DNA from: Bacteroidia bacterium
Lineage (GTDB): Bacteria; Bacteroidota; Bacteroidia; Flavobacteriales; Schleiferiaceae
NCBI GenBank assembly: GCA_030424545.1
Contig: JAUHWL010000001.1
Location: 186,001-250,000, forward strand
DNA length: 64,000 nucleotides
Reading direction: 5' to 3'
A program made the translations under genes and the position numbers. Shown here piece after piece: positions 50,236 to 58,398 of the stretch; position 1 is the first letter of the stretch; the number at the start of each line of letters is the position of its first letter. The notes below the pieces were generated by a model. The model was given only the letters and a program-made list of their open reading frames with translations, was not told the DNA's origin and did no database searches.

Positions 50236-53037
50236 TTGGAAACTTTTCTGTCGCAAGCCGCAAAAAAAATAGTTAGACTTTACCCTAATGATTTACAAGA
50301 TGTGCTGGTTTTGTTGCCCAGCAAGCGCGGAGAATTGTTTTTAAAACGTGCCATTAGCGCCCATGTGCAGCAACCCAAATTGGCCCCGGCCATGCAAACT
50401 ATAGAAGAGTTTGTGCAAGAGGCTTCGGGTTATCAAAAACAAAGTCAACTACAACTTTTAATAACTCTTTATAAGGTTTATAAAAGCAACGTAAAGGCCG
50501 AAGAAACGTTTGATGGTTTCTTAAAATGGGGCAACATGTTGCTGCATGATTTTAACGAAGTAGACAGGCATTTGGTGGATGCGCACCAGCTTTTTACCAA
50601 TTTGCTTGATGCCAAAACAATAGAAAATTGGGGGTTAGAACCTGGGCGAGAAGCCACCGAATTGATGGGAAATTTTCTTGGGTTTTGGAAAAACCTGCTG
50701 CCGCTTTACATGGCTTTTCAGGCCGAGTTAAAAAAGCAAAATACAAGTTATCAAGGCAAGGCTTATCGTAAGGTGGCCGATGATTTATCATTGCTAGACA
50801 CGCAGTTTGCTGGAAAATATTCGGGAATATTTTTGTTGGGGTTTAATGCGCTAAACAAGGCCGAAGAACAAATTTTTCAGCACTTAATAAGCCAGTATAA
50901 TGCCGTTGCGCTTTGGGATGCAGATGCATTGTATTTAAACGATTGGCAACATGAAGCCGGTGAATTTTTACGCGCATATAAATCAAAATGGCCAGTTTTT
51001 ACCAAGCATCCTTTCGAGTGGGTTTTCGAGAATTTTAAGAATGAGGATAAACAGATTTTTATAAAATCCGCACCAACAAAATTGGGCATGTCTGCCGCAG
51101 CCGGACAAATATTAAACACATTGCCCGTAGAAGATCAAATTTCTACAGCCGTAGTATTGGCCGATGAAGCCATGCTTTTGCCCATGTTAGATGCTGTGCC
51201 CTCACAATACAGTGCCATAAATGTTACCATGGGTTTGCCGCTAAAACATGCCCCGTTGGCGCAAGATGTTTTGGCCATTTTGCATTTGCACGAGCAAGCC
51301 GAGCGTAGCGCGGCCGGCACATCAAACTATGCATTTCATCACAGTACTTTTTTAGCGGTGATAGAAAGTGCGCTGTTTAAAAGTGTTGCTGGCAAAATTG
51401 GCCGAGAAGTGGTTGCGAATCTCACCGCACGCAACAGTGTTTTTATTTCGCCAAAAAATATCGAAAGCCTGTTTATATCGCTTGGATTTAATCATAAAGA
51501 TTGGTTGGCCCTTTTTGCAAAACCCACAAGTGCATTGCAGCTTATCGGGTTTATAGATGCCGTTGTGCTTGCACAGGCCGAGGTAGAAGAGTCTAATCCT
51601 GTTCAGTATCAATCGGCATTTGCGTTGCACCAAACGCATAACCAATTGCAAGAGTTACTTGCGCCATTAAACGAGCAGTTAGAAAACAAAACCCTGCTAC
51701 GGTTGTACCAAAGCATTTTGGCCGAGCATCAAATAGATTTTTATGGAGAACCACTGGCCGGTTTGCAAATTATGGGGATGCTAGAAACCAGAACGCTCGA
51801 CTTTAAGCGCGTAATCTTAACCTCCCTTAACGAAGGGATTTTACCCGCTGGAAAAAGCCAAAACTCATTTATTCCGTACGATTTAAAACGCGGTTTTGGT
51901 CTACCAACCCATCAAGAAAAAGATGCGGTTTATGCCTACCACTTTTACAGGTTGTTGCAGCGTGCCGAAGAAATTTGGCTTATTTACGACAGCGACATGA
52001 GCGGTTTTGGCGCGAAAGAAAAAAGCAGGTTTATTTTGCAAGTAGAGCATGAATTGGCTCATTTGCCAAAAATTAAAGTGCATACAGAAACACATTATGC
52101 GCCCAAAGTAATGTCAACAAGTTTGTTAGAGTTGCCGCGATTTAACAAAGAAGGTTCGGTGTTAACTCAACTTGAAAAATTGGCAGAAAAAGGGTTTTCT
52201 CCTTCTGCATTAACCGTATTTTTAAACGACCCATCAGCCTTTTACATAGAGAAGCTTTTGCGTGTAGAAGATGCAGAAGAAATAGAAGAAAGCATGGGAC
52301 ATGATGTGTTGGGAAAAGTGGTTCATGATACCCTAGACGCACTTTATAAACCGTTTTGTAAAAAGGTTTTGTTAGCGGAACAGGTGCGGGAAAAACAAAA
52401 AGAGGTGCCTCAAGAAGTACTTACACAAATAAGCAAACATTACCAAGGCAACACAAATGTAGGGCACAACTTATTGGTTAAAAATGTTGTGTTACACATG
52501 GTAGAGCAGGTGCTTAAAGAAGATATTAAGCGCATTGAAAGGTTGAAAAATAAAAATCAACGGCTTACCATAGAGCTGTTAGAAGAAGTTTTGCATACAA
52601 CATGTAGCGTTCCAGGAATTTCTTTTAAAGTAAATTTTAAAGGCATTGCAGACCGCATTGAACGGGTGGGAGATACCGTTTACATTCTAGATTATAAAAC
52701 CGGAACCATTGGCGATTCTGACATGAGTTGCCCTAATGGCGTTGTGCAAATGTTTGAGCCGGGCAAGAAAAACAAAGCTTTTCAGGTAATGTTTTACGCG
52801 TGGTTGTATGTAAAAAATTATGGGTTTCCGGCCGGAGGTCTGTCTGCTGGATTATTTTCTACACGCAGGCCAAGTCTTGGGTTTACAAAATTGGCGCAGG
52901 GCAAAAACAGAAACATAACCGAAGAACAAATTAGCGAGTTTGAAACCGAGCTTTTTAACTTGGTACAAGAATTGTTTGATGAAACAAAGCCATTTACGCA
53001 GCGTTTAGTAAATTTGGAAGAAACAGAAACAGCATGA
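50236..53037 (+). CDS. AddB-like PD-(D/E)XK nuclease
   Basis: A 933-residue protein whose start is TTG at 50236 (METFLSQAAKKIV); no in-frame ATG is available for about 50 codons, and VLLPSKRGELFLKRA is needed for the fold. The N-terminal two thirds resemble the inactivated helicase part of AddB-type proteins (VLLPSKRG, ILTSLNEGILP, YRLLQRAEEIWLIYD); the C-terminal part has the nuclease motif KGIADRIERVGDTVYILDYKTGT (about 785-810). Such nucleases process double-strand break ends with an AddA-type helicase, which is not in the window. The next gene overlaps its stop by 4 bp. Confidence 0.8.
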   Translation: METFLSQAAKKIVRLYPNDLQDVLVLLPSKRGELFLKRAISAHVQQPKLAPAMQTIEEFVQEASGYQKQSQLQLLITLYKVYKSNVKAEETFDGFLKWGNMLLHDFNEVDRHLVDAHQLFTNLLDAKTIENWGLEPGREATELMGNFLGFWKNLLPLYMAFQAELKKQNTSYQGKAYRKVADDLSLLDTQFAGKYSGIFLLGFNALNKAEEQIFQHLISQYNAVALWDADALYLNDWQHEAGEFLRAYKSKWPVFTKHPFEWVFENFKNEDKQIFIKSAPTKLGMSAAAGQILNTLPVEDQISTAVVLADEAMLLPMLDAVPSQYSAINVTMGLPLKHAPLAQDVLAILHLHEQAERSAAGTSNYAFHHSTFLAVIESALFKSVAGKIGREVVANLTARNSVFISPKNIESLFISLGFNHKDWLALFAKPTSALQLIGFIDAVVLAQAEVEESNPVQYQSAFALHQTHNQLQELLAPLNEQLENKTLLRLYQSILAEHQIDFYGEPLAGLQIMGMLETRTLDFKRVILTSLNEGILPAGKSQNSFIPYDLKRGFGLPTHQEKDAVYAYHFYRLLQRAEEIWLIYDSDMSGFGAKEKSRFILQVEHELAHLPKIKVHTETHYAPKVMSTSLLELPRFNKEGSVLTQLEKLAEKGFSPSALTVFLNDPSAFYIEKLLRVEDAEEIEESMGHDVLGKVVHDTLDALYKPFCKKVLLAEQVREKQKEVPQEVLTQISKHYQGNTNVGHNLLVKNVVLHMVEQVLKEDIKRIERLKNKNQRLTIELLEEVLHTTCSVPGISFKVNFKGIADRIERVGDTVYILDYKTGTIGDSDMSCPNGVVQMFEPGKKNKAFQVMFYAWLYVKNYGFPAGGLSAGLFSTRRPSLGFTKLAQGKNRNITEEQISEFETELFNLVQELFDETKPFTQRLVNLEETETA

Positions 53038-53399
53038 AAAACTTACTTTTTATCGGGATGATTTTCGTTGCCTTTACCGCTTTTGGGCAAGAAGAAGCAA
53101 ATGAAAATATTCAGGAAAAAGGTTCACAAGAACCTGAAATTGGGTGCATTATTTGGCCTGAAGAAATAGCGATTCGTCAGTTGGCTTTTAATGTGGATGA
53201 TTATTTTCGGTCGCAAATTGTACAGCCATATTCTTTAATTACTCGTTTCCCATGTGGCAATATTTCGAAAGAGGCGCGTGAGCGTTATTTTGAAAAAAAG
53301 AGTAAAAGAGTCGGCCCGCTCAATCAAGACCTTCCCTTTATGCACACGTTAACAGGTTCAGTTTATACGTTTGATTACTTTCGAAATTCTGTACGCTAA
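53034..53399 (+). CDS. Small exported protein, tandem copy 1
   Basis: A 121-residue exported protein: signal peptide residues 1-18 (cleavage near FTAFGQ), then QEEANENIQEKGSQEPEIGC, a short IIWPEE segment, and a mature tail ending in PFMHTLTGSVYTFDYF. I recognise no family. Its ATG overlaps the stop of the nuclease gene (ATGA). A 92-bp stretch (53073-53164) is identical to one in the next gene, and the ends of both proteins are similar (DLPFxHTxxGxVYTxDY). Confidence 0.65.
   Translation: MKNLLFIGMIFVAFTAFGQEEANENIQEKGSQEPEIGCIIWPEEIAIRQLAFNVDDYFRSQIVQPYSLITRFPCGNISKEARERYFEKKSKRVGPLNQDLPFMHTLTGSVYTFDYFRNSVR
53073..53164. repeat. 92-bp identical direct repeat, copy 1
   Basis: Identical by eye to 53467-53558; spans the end of the signal peptide and the first part of the mature protein. 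Confidence 0.9.
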
Positions 53400-53427
53400 T
53401 ATTGGTAACTATTAAAAAAATAAAGTC

Positions 53428-53757
53428 ATGAATAAAATCACATTTATCATCGCCATTTTTATTGGATTTACCGCTTTTGGGCAAGAAGAAGCAAATGAAA
53501 ATATTCAGGAAAAAGGTTCACAAGAACCTGAAATTGGGTGCATTATTTGGCCTGAAGATATTAAGGTTCGTCCGTTGGCTTTTAGTGCAGATGATTATTT
53601 TAGAGCACAAATTTTACCCAACAATTACGAAACCAACATTAATGTTTTTGGTAGTCCAAATGGTAGTATGCCTCTGAGCAAAGACTTGCCATTTGTGCAT
53701 ACAATTCGTGGCGCAGTTTACACAGCCGATTATTTAAAATATACCCCTCGGTATTAA
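53428..53757 (+). CDS. Small exported protein, tandem copy 2
   Basis: A 109-residue exported protein, paralogue of the preceding one: signal peptide (residues 1-18), then the same acidic mature start ending EPEIGCIIWPED, a middle part that has diverged (KVRPLAFSADDYFRAQ), and a DLPFVHTIRGAVYTADYL end. The middle lacks about 12 residues of copy 1. Function unknown. It follows copy 1 by 28 bp. Confidence 0.65.
   Translation: MNKITFIIAIFIGFTAFGQEEANENIQEKGSQEPEIGCIIWPEDIKVRPLAFSADDYFRAQILPNNYETNINVFGSPNGSMPLSKDLPFVHTIRGAVYTADYLKYTPRY
53467..53558. repeat. 92-bp identical direct repeat, copy 2
   Basis: Partner of 53073-53164, 394 bp apart. Confidence 0.9.
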
Positions 53758-53958
53758 ATCGTTTTTCAATGCACGACTTTTAATACGAATTGAGTAACAA
53801 TCGTTAAGCCGTTTTGATTGCAATGTGAATTTTACATTCTCAAGATATAAACATTGGCAGATTAAGGTCTTCATTTATTTGTTAAAGTTATATTGAATCA
53901 GCTTCTGGCAATAACAAAAAGGCTATTTTAGGCAAATCAACCAAAACCTACCTAGTCT

Positions 53959-55638
53959 ATGCCCATCTTAAAAACTGATGTGGTACTTATTCGTGCTGCG
54001 TTTACATCGGCAATTTATAGCGGTGTATATAAAACCAATTATAAAATTGGTGAAAAAAAAGTAGATCCTCCATTTGCACTTATGCAGCTTTCTGCAGCAT
54101 TGATTAAAAACAATCTTTCTGTAAAAATTATTGATGGTGAAGTAAATAATTATTCTTTGGTTGAGACTGTAGATGAGGTTGTAAAGCTAAATCCACTATA
54201 TGTAGGCATTACTTCTACAACGCCAGAAATGTTTGGAGCTATAACACACTTAAAAGAGGTTAAGAAAAAGCTTCCAAATGTTAAAACAGTATTTGGAGGT
54301 GCCCATGCTACACATGTGCCTTGGGAGATTATAGAGGCTTTTCCAGAAATTGATTTTGTTGTTATGTATGAAGGCGAAAAAAGCCTTGTAGCAATTTGTA
54401 CAGAACAAAAAGAAAAGCTTTTAGAATATACGAATAATGCGAAATTTTTGTTTGAACAAAACAAAATTCCTAACATACTATTTAGCGATAAGATTTTATT
54501 AGGACCAACACAATCTCGCGAAGAACTTGAATTAAATTTTGCTGCCAGAAGTGAGGAAATTATATCATTAGAAAATTACAAAGCTACCGACCCTAGTTTT
54601 GGATTAATGTATAGCGATTCTATTGAAACGGCTAGGGGATGCCCATTTGGTTGTACATTTTGTAGTAGTGCTAGAAGCGGAATTAGAGTGCGAAGTGTAG
54701 AGAATGTGTTGGACGAATTGGAACAAATGTTTTTGTTGAGAAGTCATTCAAATCGTAAGCTTTTGGTCACGTTTTTAGATGATACATTAACGTTTAATAG
54801 AGAAAGAGCTGCAGCAATTTTTGAAGGAATTTTAAACAGAAATCTATCTATTCACTTTAGAGCATTTACCAGAGCAAATACTATACACACAAAAGCAGGA
54901 AGAGCGGAGGATTTGGAGTTTATTAAGCTTATGATGCGTGCAGGGTCAACCGCACTTTCTTTTGGAATAGAGTCTGGTTCTGAACAAATACACCAAGGCA
55001 TGAACAAAGGTGTAAAACTGGAGGATTATGAAGAAGCTTATCGTTTAATGGAATTGGCTGGTTTTAAAGAAAGAAGAGGTTCTTTTATTGTGGGGCACCC
55101 AAATGAAACAATTTATACTATTAAAGAGTCTATTCAGTTTGCGAAAAAACTCAAATTAAATAGAGTGGGAGTAAATATTATGATGCCGTATCCAGGAACA
55201 AGTACATATAACAAAGCGCGTTTGGGTGAAGGTATTTATTTTGAGAAGGAAGCGAAAAATTCGTCTAATTATAAAAGGTGGGGGTCTAGTATTGTTACAA
55301 CACCAACATTAAGTCAAGAAGCACTTGTTTATTGGCAAAAAAGATTTCTAACCGAAGTGGCATTGAGTAAACCAGCCTTAAAGTTTACAATGCAAAATGT
55401 ATTAAACGGAAATTATTCGGCTTATTACCATCAACCAACTATATCAGCTGTAAAATCCATAGGTAAATTATTACATCCAATTCCAAATTTTAAAAAGCCG
55501 GATCACTCAAATTATAATCCAAATGATTTTGGATTAAATCACATTTCAAAAAATGATTGTATTAAGGCTCTAAACCTAATGTACAACACCTCTTTTTCCA
55601 CACATAAAAAACAGCTCATTGCTGTGCAACAAAGTTGA
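53959..55638 (+). CDS. B12-binding radical SAM protein 3
   Basis: A 559-residue radical SAM enzyme with an N-terminal cobalamin-binding part (about 38-150: PPFALMQLSAALIKNNLSVKIID, YVGITSTTPEMF, YEGEKSLVAI) and a core with cluster cysteines C228, C232 and C235 (ETARGCPFGCTFC). FGIESGSEQIHQGMNKG and FIVGHPNETIYTI are typical downstream strands. The C-terminal 120 residues are not recognised. Unlike the pair at 34-38 kb, it stands alone without methyltransferase neighbours. Codon use looks more AT-rich than that of the flanking genes, with many AGA and TTA, so acquisition by transfer is possible. The reaction is unknown. Confidence 0.85.
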   Translation: MPILKTDVVLIRAAFTSAIYSGVYKTNYKIGEKKVDPPFALMQLSAALIKNNLSVKIIDGEVNNYSLVETVDEVVKLNPLYVGITSTTPEMFGAITHLKEVKKKLPNVKTVFGGAHATHVPWEIIEAFPEIDFVVMYEGEKSLVAICTEQKEKLLEYTNNAKFLFEQNKIPNILFSDKILLGPTQSREELELNFAARSEEIISLENYKATDPSFGLMYSDSIETARGCPFGCTFCSSARSGIRVRSVENVLDELEQMFLLRSHSNRKLLVTFLDDTLTFNRERAAAIFEGILNRNLSIHFRAFTRANTIHTKAGRAEDLEFIKLMMRAGSTALSFGIESGSEQIHQGMNKGVKLEDYEEAYRLMELAGFKERRGSFIVGHPNETIYTIKESIQFAKKLKLNRVGVNIMMPYPGTSTYNKARLGEGIYFEKEAKNSSNYKRWGSSIVTTPTLSQEALVYWQKRFLTEVALSKPALKFTMQNVLNGNYSAYYHQPTISAVKSIGKLLHPIPNFKKPDHSNYNPNDFGLNHISKNDCIKALNLMYNTSFSTHKKQLIAVQQS

Positions 55639-55682
55639 TATGGCGTAGAGCCAGTTTTACTTACTTTTTCAATTAGATAATC

Positions 55683-56636
55683 ATGAATATCACTTTTTTA
55701 CCGATAGACATAGAAAAAGCACATCAGCGCATTGCGCCATTCATCCACAAAACACCCATTTTTACAAACGCATTTTTAAATAATTGGGTGGGTGCCGAGT
55801 TATTTTTTAAACCTGAAAACTTGCAAAAAGTGGGTGCGTTTAAAGCGCGTGGCGCAATGAATGCCGTGCTAAACCTCCGCGAAGCCGAAAGAAAAAATGG
55901 CGTGGCAACACATTCTTCGGGCAATCATGGCCAGGCATTAGCTTGGGCGGCAGCGCAAAACAAAATCCCCGCATTTGTGGTAATGCCTAGCAACTCGCCT
56001 CAGGTAAAAATAGATGCCGTTCGCGGCTATGGTGCTGAGGTAATTTTGTGCGAGCCAACCTTGCAAGCGCGAGAAGAAACGTTGGCAGAAGTGGTCGCTA
56101 AAACAGGGGCTACATTTATACATCCATACAACAATGTACAGGTAATGGCCGGACAAGCTACATGTGCCAAAGAGCTTCTAGAACAAATTGAGGGTTTAAA
56201 CGCTATTGTTGCGCCCGTAAGCGGTGGCGGATTGCTCAGCGGCACCGCACTTAGCGCGCATTATTTCGGAAAAAATGTACGTGTTTTTGCCGGAGAACCC
56301 GCATTGGCCAATGATGCCAAACAGAGTTTTGATGCTGGAAAAATTATTCCGTCTACCAACCCAAATACCGTTGCCGATGGCCTTAGAACAAGCTTGGGAG
56401 ATAAAACCTTTCCGATTATTAAGGAGTTGGTTGTAGATATATTTACCGTAACTGAAGATGAAATTTTGGCCGCCATGCGCTTGGTTTGGGAGCGGATGAA
56501 ATTAGTAATTGAACCCAGCGCAGCGGTGAGTTTGGCAGCCGTTATTAAACATAAAAAGCAATTTGCCGGCCAGCGCGTGGGCGTAATTTTTACTGGTGGG
56601 AATGTAGAGTTGAATAAAATGTTTGCCAATATTTAA
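55683..56636 (+). CDS. Threonine/serine dehydratase (PLP fold type II)
   Basis: A 317-residue PLP enzyme of the threonine dehydratase/serine racemase group. Lys54 in VGAFKARGAMNAV is the cofactor lysine, SSGNHGQALAWAA the phosphate-side loop, and SGGGLLSGTAL (about 181-191) the glycine-rich PLP-phosphate loop. It lacks the C-terminal ACT regulatory domain of biosynthetic IlvA, so it fits the short, catabolic or racemase form. It would produce 2-oxobutanoate or pyruvate, with enamine intermediates that RidA handles. Confidence 0.85.
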   Translation: MNITFLPIDIEKAHQRIAPFIHKTPIFTNAFLNNWVGAELFFKPENLQKVGAFKARGAMNAVLNLREAERKNGVATHSSGNHGQALAWAAAQNKIPAFVVMPSNSPQVKIDAVRGYGAEVILCEPTLQAREETLAEVVAKTGATFIHPYNNVQVMAGQATCAKELLEQIEGLNAIVAPVSGGGLLSGTALSAHYFGKNVRVFAGEPALANDAKQSFDAGKIIPSTNPNTVADGLRTSLGDKTFPIIKELVVDIFTVTEDEILAAMRLVWERMKLVIEPSAAVSLAAVIKHKKQFAGQRVGVIFTGGNVELNKMFANI

Positions 56637-56683
56637 CACAAAAAAAAAGCAAGCTAACGTCACACTGCATGCAAGGCTCAACA

Positions 56684-57280
56684 CTACTTTTTATACCCTT
56701 CCACCATACGTGCTACATATTTGCCAATCACATCAAACTCTAAATTTACGGTATGGCCAGCTTTTAGGTTTTTAAAGTTGGTGTGTTCAAATGTGTACGG
56801 AATAATAGCCACCGAAAACGTGCCTTCGCCAGAATCTACAACAGTTAGGCTGGTGCCGTTTATGGTGATGCTGCCTTTGGCCACGGTTACGTTTCCGCCC
56901 TGCGGTTCGTACTGAAAGGCAAAATGCCAGCTGCCGTCTTTTTCTGTAACGCTGGTGCAAACGCCAGTTTGGTCTACATGGCCTTGCACAATGTGGCCAT
57001 CTAGTCGGTCGCCCAATTTCATGCAGCGTTCTAGATTTACTTCAGTGCCTTCGGCCAATTGGTTCAGGTTGGTTTTTTGCAGTGTTTCATTAATGGCGGT
57101 TACTTTGTACACGCGGTCGCCAACAATATCAACCACCGTTAAACACACACCATTGTGCGCCACGCTTTGGTCAATTTTTAGTTCATTGGTAAATGCGGCA
57201 TCCACCCAAAAATGTTTATTGGTGCCTTCGGTTTCTATTTTGGCAATAGTGCCAAGTGTTTCTATAATTCCGGTGAACAT
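56684..57280 (-). CDS. ribE: Riboflavin synthase alpha chain
   Basis: A 198-residue protein made of two lumazine-binding repeats; it dismutates two 6,7-dimethyl-8-ribityllumazine molecules to riboflavin. The N-terminal MFTGIIETLGTI is the family signature, with VAHNGVCLTVV and ITINGTSLTVVDSGEG as the matched repeats, and a KYVARMVEGY tail. Full length is normal. A palindromic element lies between it and the SRPBCC gene, 14 bp from its start. Confidence 0.95.
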   Translation of the reverse strand: MFTGIIETLGTIAKIETEGTNKHFWVDAAFTNELKIDQSVAHNGVCLTVVDIVGDRVYKVTAINETLQKTNLNQLAEGTEVNLERCMKLGDRLDGHIVQGHVDQTGVCTSVTEKDGSWHFAFQYEPQGGNVTVAKGSITINGTSLTVVDSGEGTFSVAIIPYTFEHTNFKNLKAGHTVNLEFDVIGKYVARMVEGYKK

Positions 57281-57291
57281 AGTTTTTGGTT

Positions 57292-58317
57292 TTACACACC
57301 CCCAGCCCCTCTCAAGAGGGGAGGCTCCCCCTCGTGTTTTCTTCGCGCGATTTCCCCTCTTGAGAGGGAATTAAGGGGTGTGTTTTCTGATTCTATTTTT
57401 ATGTGATTAAGCACACGCAAGTGGATGCGGTGAATGATAAAATCACTCCATTTCCCCCAATAAGCAACGGGAAAAATTTTGAGTTTATACCAAGTTGTGC
57501 CTGCTAACTTTGTGGTGCCATCAGGCATTTCCGTTAAGCTAAACTCTCCTTTTTGGCTGGCAAAATAGCCCGACAAATGCGGTGGATGAATGTCGTAAAA
57601 CGGATTAAATTCCTCCATTGGCACAGGTTGTTCTGTCACATCAAACTGCAGCAAATGTGGTTCGTTCCAAGCGGTGATGGGTTCTACAAAACGGCCCGTT
57701 GTGAAGTTGCAATAGCGAATGGCGCCAACGCCCTTGCCTTTAATAGTGGCATTTTCGGGGTATGCAATTCCAGTTTTAAATACCCAATCAGTGGGTGGGT
57801 TGATGGTATCAAACGCTACTACGTTTTGCCAAACGGTTTCGATAGGTGCGTTCACATAAATGGCAGTGCGCACTGGAATAAGCTCCAGCGGTTTATTTTG
57901 CAAATCAAAGCCAAAACTTAAAATTACGATGATTGGAATTACGATTGCCGCAAGCCCTTTTTTTGCCGCAGCTTTTTCATTAAAATATTTGCCAGCAAGA
58001 CCGCCAAGTACTGACATCAACATTAAAAGAGGAGATGCCATTGCCAAGCATATAAATCCTTCAACAGCAAAAATCAACATTAATACACAGGCAAGAAAAA
58101 CATTTGCAATAGAAATGGCAATAGTTGTTTTTAGTCCAATAGCCTCCTTTTTAGATTGAATATAAACGGGAATAAAGCCCAATAAAACAGGCAGAATTAC
58201 AAAAACACTCCAGCCATACTGATCAAGTAAATAGATGGAAGCAAAGCCTAAACCGAAGACAACTATGTTGGTTAAAGCCATTGAAATGGCAAGTCGTTTG
58301 AAGTTTAGTTTTTCCAT
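57292..58317 (-). CDS. Membrane protein with SRPBCC domain; element-derived C-terminus
   Basis: A 341-residue protein. The first 150 residues hold four or five hydrophobic helices; the rest (about 155-310) is a soluble SRPBCC/polyketide-cyclase-like domain (VRTAIYVNAPIETVWQNVVAFDTI, GVGAIRYCNFTTGRFVEPI, FSLTEMPDGTTKLAGTTWYKL). After IKIES, about 31 more residues (NSLSRGEIARR, EGEPPLLRG) and the stop codon come from palindromic element copy D, read through the element; they are unlike the domain. The original C-terminus therefore probably ended earlier. Function unknown; the SRPBCC fold would bind a hydrophobic ligand. Confidence 0.7.
   Translation of the reverse strand: MEKLNFKRLAISMALTNIVVFGLGFASIYLLDQYGWSVFVILPVLLGFIPVYIQSKKEAIGLKTTIAISIANVFLACVLMLIFAVEGFICLAMASPLLMLMSVLGGLAGKYFNEKAAAKKGLAAIVIPIIVILSFGFDLQNKPLELIPVRTAIYVNAPIETVWQNVVAFDTINPPTDWVFKTGIAYPENATIKGKGVGAIRYCNFTTGRFVEPITAWNEPHLLQFDVTEQPVPMEEFNPFYDIHPPHLSGYFASQKGEFSLTEMPDGTTKLAGTTWYKLKIFPVAYWGKWSDFIIHRIHLRVLNHIKIESENTPLNSLSRGEIARRKHEGEPPLLRGAGGV
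57294..57383. repeat. GC-rich palindromic element (copy D)
   Basis: Bounded by ACACACCCC (57294-57302) and GGGGTGTGT (57375-57383), with inner palindromes CCCCTCTCAAGAGGGG (57306-57321) and CCCCTCTTGAGAGGG (57354-57368). Closest relative is copy C at 46997. Confidence 0.95.
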
Positions 58318-58334
58318 TTATTTTTTGCTGAATT

Positions 58335-58397
58335 CACTCACCCCTCGCTCCTCTTGAGATTGCTTGTCCCGAGTATCGGGAGGATAAAGGTGTGTTT
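58335..58397. repeat. Degenerate palindromic element (copy E)
   Basis: CACTCACCCC at the left and AAGGTGTGTTTTTT at the right are the terminal remnants; CTCCTCTTGAG and an inner TCCCGA-GTA-TCGGGA hairpin are visible. It lies between the SRPBCC gene and the epimerase gene. Confidence 0.7.
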
Positions 58398-58398
58398 T

